A stretch of 7,733 nt of DNA from JBLHLB01 sp047618505 (GTDB lineage Bacteria > Planctomycetota > UBA1135 > GCA-002686595). This document shows, piece after piece, positions 1 to 5,439 of the stretch. The stretch spans positions 1 through 7,733 of the forward strand of contig JBLHLB010000193.1 of the NCBI GenBank assembly GCA_047618505.1, written 5' to 3'. Numbering within the stretch: position 1 is the stretch's first letter; every line of letters begins with the position of its first letter. The notes under the pieces were generated by a model. That model saw only the letters and a list, made by a program, of their open reading frames with translations. It was not told where the DNA came from and made no database searches. The position numbers and the translations under genes are program-made.

Positions 1-852
1 GTGGCGGCTTTCCAAGCGCTGGATTCGTTGGAGGGCGAAGCCCTAGGGGCGGTCATCGATTTGGCACTTGCCGCGCAGGACGGAGGTCTGCGCGCGGCGG
101 GGCTAGAGGCGTTGCAGGAACTTTCCCCCGCGGATGTCCTTCCGCGCCTGGACGGGATCTTGAGTGACGGCGAACTCCCCGAAAGACGCGCTGCCTATGC
201 CATCCTGGGGAAGACGCACACACCGGAAGCGGTGGAGATGTTGCTGTCGGAACTGCGCGCCCTGCGCCGGGACGAAATCGCGCCCGAGCTGGCCCTGGAT
301 TTGATCCTGGCGGCGGAGGCTAACGGCGACGAGTCGGTGATTGAGGGGCTGCACCATGTCGCCGCCCTGCGCAACGAAGATTCAGCCCTGACGCCCTACC
401 TCGACAGCTTCTTTGGTGGGGACGCCCAGGCCGGTCGGCGCGTGTTTGAGCGCGCTGACCTTTCCTGCTTGCGTTGCCACGCGGTGAACGACGAAGCGGG
501 GGATACGGTTGGACCGGACCTGCGCGGGCTCTCAGCGCGTCTCTCGCGCCTGCAGATGCTGGAGTCCATCCTAGAACCCAACGTCCAGACGACCGAGGGC
601 TACGGAGCCACCGTCCTATTCTTCGAGGATGGTTCTGCCCTCAATGGACGCATCCTGAAGGAAGGTCTGACCTTTGAAGGCGAAGCAGGGACCTGGTTGC
701 GCCTGCAGGATTCAGACGGCGAGCTCCACGACGTCCTCGAGAGCGATATCAGCGAGCGTCGGGCGGATCTATCGGCCATGCCCGAGGGCCTAGGTGACCT
801 GATCGACCGTCGAACCATGCGAGACCTTTTGGCCTACCTGGCTTCCCTTTAG
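1..852 (+). CDS. PVC-type HEAT-repeat / heme-binding cytochrome c protein, 5'-truncated
   Basis: This is the C-terminal 283 residues of a periplasmic c-type cytochrome protein of the Pirellula/Verrucomicrobium heme-binding type (TIGR02603-like). Residues about 1-130 are alanine/leucine-rich helical pairs resembling HEAT repeats. The heme module follows, with C156-x-x-C159-H160 as the attachment motif, GPDL at 171-174, and the family's SILEP and GY segments around residues 189-201. M260 in an MPEGL motif near the C-terminus is a plausible sixth heme ligand, and the protein ends with the usual DLLAYL helix. Full-length relatives usually carry an N-terminal beta-propeller sugar-dehydrogenase-like domain and exceed 700 residues. 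The GTG at base 1 is therefore probably an internal valine codon, with the gene beginning outside the window. The next gene starts 72 bases downstream on the same strand. The likely role, known from family context only, is passing electrons from a periplasmic sugar or alcohol oxidation to the respiratory chain. Family assignment is strong; the substrate is unknown. Confidence 0.9.
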   Translation: MAAFQALDSLEGEALGAVIDLALAAQDGGLRAAGLEALQELSPADVLPRLDGILSDGELPERRAAYAILGKTHTPEAVEMLLSELRALRRDEIAPELALDLILAAEANGDESVIEGLHHVAALRNEDSALTPYLDSFFGGDAQAGRRVFERADLSCLRCHAVNDEAGDTVGPDLRGLSARLSRLQMLESILEPNVQTTEGYGATVLFFEDGSALNGRILKEGLTFEGEAGTWLRLQDSDGELHDVLESDISERRADLSAMPEGLGDLIDRRTMRDLLAYLASL

Positions 853-924
853 ACTCTGGCCGTCCCGTGGCCTGGCCCCGGGTGTCCGCTCCAGCCTCCC
901 CGCAGCGCATCTGCGCCGTCCCCG

Positions 925-2076
925 ATGTCCAAGCCCCTCAAGGTTGCCCTGATCGGTCAGAAGTTCATGGGCCGTGTGCACTCCAACGCCTACTCCCAGG
1001 TGGCGCACTTCTTTGATCTTCCCCTGGATCCCGAGCGCCATCGTATCGCCGGACGCAACGCGGTCGAACTGAAAGAGTTCGCCCGCAAGTGGGGCTGGGC
1101 GAACCAATCCACGCGCTGGGAAGACATCGCCGAAGATCCGGAGGTTGATCTAGTGGATGTCGCCACACCGAACCATGTGCACGCGCAGCAGTCCATCGCG
1201 ATGTTGGAAGCGGGCAAGCACGTGGCCTGCGAGAAGCCCCTGGCGGGGACCCTAGATGATGCGCGCGCCATGCGCGACGCGGCCCGCAAGGCCAAGCGCA
1301 AGGCCAAGACTTTCGTCTGGTACAACTACCGTCGCTGCCCCGCAGTAGCCTTCGCCCACAAGCTTGTGAAGGAAGGTCGCATCGGACGTGTGTACCACGT
1401 ACGCGCGAATTACCTGCAGAACTGGGGTGGTCCGGATACGCCGCTCTTGTGGCGTTTCAAGAAAGGCTCCGCCGGCTCTGGCGCTCACGGTGACCTGAAC
1501 GCCCACATCATCGATATGGCGCGTTTCATCACCGGAGACGAGGTGGCCGAGATCAATGGTGCGATAGCCCCGACCTTCATCAAAGAGCGCAGGATCATCG
1601 GTTCCAAGAAGATGGGTAAGAGCACGGTGGACGATGCAGTGCTCTTCCTGGCGACCTTCAAGAGTGGCGCGGTGGGAAGCTTCGAGGCCAGTCGCTTGGC
1701 GGGCCCGAACCAAAACGCGAACACGATTGAGATCAACGGCGAGCTGGGCTCCTTGCGCTTTGAATTTCAGAACATGAACGTTCTCAAGTTCTACGATGAG
1801 ACGGATGGCGCGCGCGAAGGCGGCTGGCGTGAGATCATGTGCACCTCCGCGGGCAACCATCCCTATGCGGCGAATTGGTGGCCTGACGCCCATGTTCTCG
1901 GGTACGAGCACGGCTTCATTAATATGTTGGCCGACGTCGTGCGCGTGATCGGCGGCGAGGAGCCTGAGGTTCCCTTGCCGGACTTCGCTGATGCCTACGA
2001 GACTCAACGCGTGCTCGAGGCGGCCATGCTCTCCGCCAAGGAACGCTGCGCCATCAAGCTGAGCCAGGTCAAATAG
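925..2076 (+). CDS. Gfo/Idh/MocA family NAD(P)-dependent oxidoreductase
   Basis: This cytosolic dehydrogenase of 383 residues probably oxidises or reduces a sugar, inositol or glycoside-derived hydroxyl or ketone using NAD(P). The N-terminal Rossmann fold starts at residue 5. Its nucleotide loop reads GQKFMG (11-16) instead of GxGxxG, a variant I recall from this subgroup. The TPNHVH stretch (81-86) and the EKP motif (E103-K104-P105, with K104 the expected catalytic lysine) follow. The C-terminal alpha/beta domain carries GDLNAHIID (189-197), in which D190 and H194 fit the family's substrate-side Asp and His. The length is typical. The start at 925 is chosen because the first beta strand follows at once; no Shine-Dalgarno sequence is visible. 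The gene sits 59 bases before a TIM-barrel isomerase, a pairing common in Planctomycetota and Actinobacteria, which suggests consecutive steps of one pathway. The exact substrate cannot be read from the sequence. Confidence 0.93.
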   Translation: MSKPLKVALIGQKFMGRVHSNAYSQVAHFFDLPLDPERHRIAGRNAVELKEFARKWGWANQSTRWEDIAEDPEVDLVDVATPNHVHAQQSIAMLEAGKHVACEKPLAGTLDDARAMRDAARKAKRKAKTFVWYNYRRCPAVAFAHKLVKEGRIGRVYHVRANYLQNWGGPDTPLLWRFKKGSAGSGAHGDLNAHIIDMARFITGDEVAEINGAIAPTFIKERRIIGSKKMGKSTVDDAVLFLATFKSGAVGSFEASRLAGPNQNANTIEINGELGSLRFEFQNMNVLKFYDETDGAREGGWREIMCTSAGNHPYAANWWPDAHVLGYEHGFINMLADVVRVIGGEEPEVPLPDFADAYETQRVLEAAMLSAKERCAIKLSQVK

Positions 2077-2099
2077 ATCGACCCAGCTGCCCTTTTTTT
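2057..2099 (+). terminator. Possible weak hairpin plus T-tract at the end of the oxidoreductase gene
   Basis: The arms AGCTG (2057-2061) and GGTC (2067-2070) can pair with GACC (2080-2083) and CAGCT (2084-2088), leaving a five-base bulge on the left arm and a nine-base loop. A run of seven T (2093-2099) follows after four bases. The hairpin overlaps the stop codon at 2074-2076. It resembles a leaky intrinsic terminator or attenuator inside the proposed operon. The bulge and long loop make it weak, and it may be chance. Confidence 0.25.
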
Positions 2100-2135
2100 C
2101 ATTTCCCCATTTGAATCCCTGACCCGTTCCGATCC

Positions 2136-3182
2136 ATGGCACGTCCCGTCTGTCTCTTCACCGGCCAATGGGCCGATTTGCCCCTCGAAGTTCTGGCTAA
2201 GAAGGCCAAGTCTTTCGGCTACGACGGTCTTGAACTCGGCTGCTGGGGGGATCATTTTGATCCCGAGCGTGCGATGACTGAGGATGACTACTGCGCCAAG
2301 CAGTGGGCGATTCTCGGCGCCGGGGGCGTGGGCAGCTACGCGATCTCCACACACCTTGTGGGCCAGGCGGTGTGCGACAACATCGACGAACGGCACAAGG
2401 AGATCTTGCCGAACCGCGTCTGGGGCGATGGCGATCCCGAGGGGGTGCGCCAACGGGCGGCTAAGGAGGTGATGCAAACGGCGCGGGCGGCACGGCGTTT
2501 CTATGATGCCGCACCTGCGCAGGTGAAGGAACGCCTGGGAATCACCGGACGCGTCGTCGTCAACGGCTTCACCGGCAGCAGCATTTGGCATCTGCTCTAC
2601 TCTTTCCCGCCCGTGAGCGAGGCCATGGTGCAGCGCGGTTACGACGACTTCGCGGCCCGTTGGAAGCCGATCCTGGAGGTCTTCCGGGAAGAGAACGTGC
2701 ACTTCGCCCTGGAGGTTCATCCGACGGAGATCGCCTTCGACATCACCACGACGCGGCGCACCCTCGAGGCCATCGACCATCACCCGAACTTCGGTTTCAA
2801 CTACGATCCCTCGCACCTCGGTTACCAGGGGGTTGACTACCTGAAGTTCATTCGCGAGTTCGGCGACCGCATCTTCAATTGCCACGTGAAGGATGTCTAT
2901 TGGTCGACACAGCCCCAGGATGCTGGCGTCTTCGGCGGACACTCGAACTTCGGCACAGATGGGCGCTTCTGGGACTTCCGTTCGCCCGGGCGAGGTTGCA
3001 TCGACTTCGAAGGTTTGATTCGCGCCCTGAACCACGCGAACTACCAGGGACCCCTCACAGTGGAGTGGGAAGATCCCATGATGGATCGCGAGGCGGGTGC
3101 CACGGAGGCTGCGGCCTTCACGCGCCGGCTAGACTTCGCGCGCGCAAACACTGCCTTTGATTCCGCCTTTAGCGACGACTAG
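2136..3182 (+). CDS. Sugar (phosphate) isomerase/epimerase, xylose isomerase-like TIM barrel
   Basis: This 348-residue cytosolic enzyme belongs to the AP-endonuclease-2/xylose-isomerase-like superfamily, whose members isomerise, epimerise or dehydrate sugars and inososes with a divalent metal. The opening strand FTGQWADLP (8-16) and the GYDGLELGCWGDH block (28-40) mark a conserved subfamily that I recall in Actinobacteria and Planctomycetota, without a characterised substrate. Likely metal ligands are E193 (in LEVHP), D224 (in YDPSH), H250 (in CHVKD) and E310 (in VEWED). H195, H227 and D253 are probably also in the active site. The subfamily tail FDSAFS (341-346) is intact, so the gene looks complete. 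The start at 2136 is preceded by CGATCC rather than a Shine-Dalgarno sequence. It lies between the Gfo/Idh oxidoreductase (59 bases before) and a sugar/nucleoside-type transporter (78 bases after). This suggests the three handle one imported compound. Confidence 0.92.
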   Translation: MARPVCLFTGQWADLPLEVLAKKAKSFGYDGLELGCWGDHFDPERAMTEDDYCAKQWAILGAGGVGSYAISTHLVGQAVCDNIDERHKEILPNRVWGDGDPEGVRQRAAKEVMQTARAARRFYDAAPAQVKERLGITGRVVVNGFTGSSIWHLLYSFPPVSEAMVQRGYDDFAARWKPILEVFREENVHFALEVHPTEIAFDITTTRRTLEAIDHHPNFGFNYDPSHLGYQGVDYLKFIREFGDRIFNCHVKDVYWSTQPQDAGVFGGHSNFGTDGRFWDFRSPGRGCIDFEGLIRALNHANYQGPLTVEWEDPMMDREAGATEAAAFTRRLDFARANTAFDSAFSDD

Positions 3183-3260
3183 CCCAAGTCTCGCGCCCAT
3201 CCCTTCGCCTCTCCGCCCTGACCCGATCCAGGAGCGCGCCCCGACCGGGCACGAGCCAAC

Positions 3261-4553
3261 ATGAACGCCACTGCCCCGCCCCTTGACTCCGGACTTCGGG
3301 CCCGACTGTCGCTGATGATGTTTCTCCAGTACGCCATCTGGGGAGCCTGGCTGCCGTTCCTATGGTCTTTCCTGGCGGGGCACCGTGGCATGACCGGTGA
3401 TCAGATCGGCTGGATGTTCGCCGTCGGCGCAGTTGGGGCCATCGTTGGTCCCTTCCTCGCGGGGCAGATCGCCGACCGACACTTTGCCACGGAGAAGTTC
3501 CTAGGGATCAGTCACCTGATCGGTGCCGTGTTGATTTGGCAGCTGAGCTGGATCGACTCCTTCGGCATGTTCCTGGCCTTTTCCCTGGTCTACGGGATGG
3601 TCTATGCGCCGACGCTTTCGCTGACGAATTCCCTCGCCCTGCACCACTTGCCGGACCGTGACCGCGACTTCGGCCGCGTGCGTCTCTGGGGCACCTTCGG
3701 GTGGATAGCCGTCGGGCTGATGATGGGGCATTGGCTGGCTTTCAAGCACACGCCCGGTGGTGAGTCAGAGGCTGCGATCCTTGCGGCCCAGGTGGCGGGC
3801 AAGGCGGACGCCTTCCGCCTAAGTTCGTTGATCGGCGTGATCATGGGGATCTTCTGCTTCAGCCTTCCGAACACACCGCCCTCCAAGGGGGCGAAAAAGA
3901 GCGCGACCTTCGAAGCGATGGGGGAGGTCAAGCGTCAGCCGCTCTTGACCCTGTTCCTGCTGGCAGTGCCCATTAGTTGCATCCACCAGTTCTACTTCGT
4001 GCACACAGAAGGCTTCCTGGGGAATGTAGCTAAGGAAGCGCCGCAATTCTTCCGCACGGTCTTTGGAGTAGGCGGTGGAGGACTGATGACCGTTGGGCAA
4101 ATGTCTGAGGTGCTGGTCCTCGCCGTGATCCCATTCCTGGCCAAGAGACTCTCGCGCAAGTCATTGCTCGGCATCGGGGTCGTCGCCTACGGATTGCGCA
4201 TGGCCTTATTCGCCTACTACGATGTGTTGCCCGTGCCCATGATGGCCACCCTTCTGACGGGTATCGCCCTGCACGGCCTGTGCTTCGGCTGCTTCATCTT
4301 CGTGGCCTTCATGGTCGTCGACGAACAGACCACGCCGGATGTGCGCGCCAGCGCCCAGAGCCTCTTCAACCTTGTCATCATCGGCATCGGCGTGATCGTC
4401 GGTAGCAAGATCGCAGGTTGGGTCTCCGACTGGGCCGGGGGCGATTATCGCAAGCTCTTCTCGGTGCCCATGTGGGCTTCCCTGGCTTGCCTAGTCATCC
4501 TTGCGTTGGCCTATCCTTCGAAGTCGACGCCGATCGAGCCCGTGGGCAACTAA
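3261..4553 (+). CDS. Major facilitator transporter, nucleoside:H+ symporter (NupG-like) family
   Basis: This is an inner-membrane proton symporter of 430 residues with about twelve hydrophobic segments. Family marks of the NupG/XapB-like group (Nuc_H_symport) are LQYAIWGAW in helix 1 (22-30), GQIADR in the helix 2-3 loop (68-73), FGRVRLWGTFGW before helix 5 (137-148), and RASAQSLFN entering helix 11 (362-370). The central cytoplasmic loop (about 203-226) is lysine-rich and short. The characterised E. coli members carry nucleosides. In Planctomycetota such genes commonly sit beside Gfo/Idh oxidoreductases and sugar isomerases, so here a sugar, inositol or glycoside is at least as likely. The start is the first ATG before the first hydrophobic helix, with no close Shine-Dalgarno sequence; the AGGAG near 3230 is about 27 bases too far upstream. 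The gene is last in the plus-strand group, and its TAA stop overlaps the stop of the convergent gene. Confidence 0.9.
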   Translation: MNATAPPLDSGLRARLSLMMFLQYAIWGAWLPFLWSFLAGHRGMTGDQIGWMFAVGAVGAIVGPFLAGQIADRHFATEKFLGISHLIGAVLIWQLSWIDSFGMFLAFSLVYGMVYAPTLSLTNSLALHHLPDRDRDFGRVRLWGTFGWIAVGLMMGHWLAFKHTPGGESEAAILAAQVAGKADAFRLSSLIGVIMGIFCFSLPNTPPSKGAKKSATFEAMGEVKRQPLLTLFLLAVPISCIHQFYFVHTEGFLGNVAKEAPQFFRTVFGVGGGGLMTVGQMSEVLVLAVIPFLAKRLSRKSLLGIGVVAYGLRMALFAYYDVLPVPMMATLLTGIALHGLCFGCFIFVAFMVVDEQTTPDVRASAQSLFNLVIIGIGVIVGSKIAGWVSDWAGGDYRKLFSVPMWASLACLVILALAYPSKSTPIEPVGN

Positions 4554-5269
4554 GCGCCCCGGGCCCCTTCGTCGCTGAAGATGACCAGGTCGTCGTGGGG
4601 GGCGAGTCGGGCCGCCGGCAAGTCGGACGATGATTCAGCGGACAGTAATTGTCCAAGGATCGGTCCCTTGCCGGTGCCCGTCGCCAGGATGCGCACGGTT
4701 TTGGCTGCACGTAGTTCGACCAGGCCCAGGGTGATTCCGGTGCGCGGAAGTTCCTGGGGCTCGAACTCCTTCTCTAGTCCCTCGATGGTCTTGGCGGCGA
4801 GCTGTAACAACCGCGCTCCGTCCGTTGCTCTTGTGCCCGGTTCGTTAAAGGCAACGTGACCGTTCAGGCCGATGCCGAGGACAGCTAGGTCCACGGCGCC
4901 TAGGCCTTCGAGATCTGCCCCATGTCGGGCGATTTCCTCGGCGGCGTCATCGGCGTCACCGCGCATGAGATGGTCCCGCGTGCCGTCTCGGCCCAGGGGC
5001 TTCAGGAGGAAGTCCCTCAGGAATGCATTGAAGCTACGGCTGTCCTCCGGCGGAATTCCGACGAGCTCGTCCAACTGCACGATGTGGGCCCGGCTCATAT
5101 CGAGAGTGCCCTCCTCGTGGCGTCGGACCAGCTCCCGGAAGAGCGGCTTCGGCGTGTTTCCTGCCGGTAGGATCAACACGGCCTCGGGTCGTCGGGCCAG
5201 GATTCGGGCGATGTCATCGGCGCAGGTGGCCGCGACGTCCTCGGGGGTGGTGCAGGGGTGGTGCTTCAT
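4550..5269 (-). CDS. nagB: NagB-like glucosamine-6-phosphate deaminase / sugar-phosphate isomerase family
   Basis: This 239-residue cytosolic protein belongs to the NagB/RpiA/6-phosphogluconolactonase fold. By family it would convert glucosamine-6-phosphate to fructose-6-phosphate and ammonia. Visible motifs are the phosphate loop LPAGNTPKPLF (34-44), the LDELVGI segment with D67 and E68 (matching the general base region around Asp72 of E. coli NagB), and GLNGHVAFNEPG (134-145). In the last motif H138 and E143 match the catalytic His143 and Glu148. The position of E. coli Asp141 is N136 here, as I recall in many Gram-positive NagB enzymes. GTGKGPIL (198-205) matches the lysine-containing lid near the C-terminus. 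The family motif pattern favours deaminase over 6-phosphogluconolactonase. The protein is shorter than E. coli NagB (266 residues) because the C-terminus is trimmed. The start at 5269 is where family similarity begins; an open frame continues upstream to 5494 but would overlap the divergent gene. The gene converges on the transporter gene with overlapping stops. Confidence 0.85.
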   Translation of the reverse strand: MKHHPCTTPEDVAATCADDIARILARRPEAVLILPAGNTPKPLFRELVRRHEEGTLDMSRAHIVQLDELVGIPPEDSRSFNAFLRDFLLKPLGRDGTRDHLMRGDADDAAEEIARHGADLEGLGAVDLAVLGIGLNGHVAFNEPGTRATDGARLLQLAAKTIEGLEKEFEPQELPRTGITLGLVELRAAKTVRILATGTGKGPILGQLLSAESSSDLPAARLAPHDDLVIFSDEGARGA

Positions 5270-5439
5270 GGGGGATCTGGAAGGGAGACTACACGCTAGT
5301 TGCCCTTTGGCGCAGTGCGTTGCCCGTAGGCTTGGGGAGAATCCCGAGCATGCCATTCCCGAGTGCTCCGAGATTGGACCAGATCCCGTAGACTGTTCTC
5401 GCGCCCCACCCTCGATTCCACTAGCCAGCACCTCGATCC
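5270..5439. promoter_or_regulatory. Divergent intergenic region between the nagB-like gene and the heme protein gene
   Basis: These 170 bases lie between two divergent starts, so promoters for both genes are expected here (inference). I could not find a convincing -35/-10 pair in either direction. TCCCGAG occurs at 5342-5348 and again at 5357-5363, and a related TCCCGTA occurs at 5384-5390. The first two copies overlap the inverted pair GAGCA (5346-5350) and TGCTC (5364-5368). These could form an operator, but short GC-rich matches like this also arise by chance. Confidence 0.4.

Noticed and set aside
1..3. GTG at the first base as a true start codon
   Set aside because: The protein begins in the middle of a helical repeat region and relatives are far longer, so the gene most likely continues upstream of the window.
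905..916. Perfect short inverted repeat GCGCA-TC-TGCGC upstream of the oxidoreductase start
   Set aside because: The two-base loop is too small for a stable hairpin and such GC palindromes are frequent by chance here. No second copy was seen near other starts.
1252..2142. A 296-codon open frame on the minus strand opposite the oxidoreductase gene
   Set aside because: The plus-strand frame has clear family motifs throughout. The minus frame shows no recognisable domain and is a typical shadow in GC-rich coding DNA.
2004..3035. A 343-codon open frame on the minus strand opposite the isomerase gene
   Set aside because: It mirrors the codon pattern of the real gene, has no recognisable motif, and the plus strand carries the metal-binding residues of the TIM-barrel family.
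3183..3260. Short CCCG/CGGG inverted repeat and AGGAG before the transporter gene
   Set aside because: The stem is only four bases with a two-base loop, and AGGAG lies about 27 bases from the ATG, too far to act as a ribosome site.
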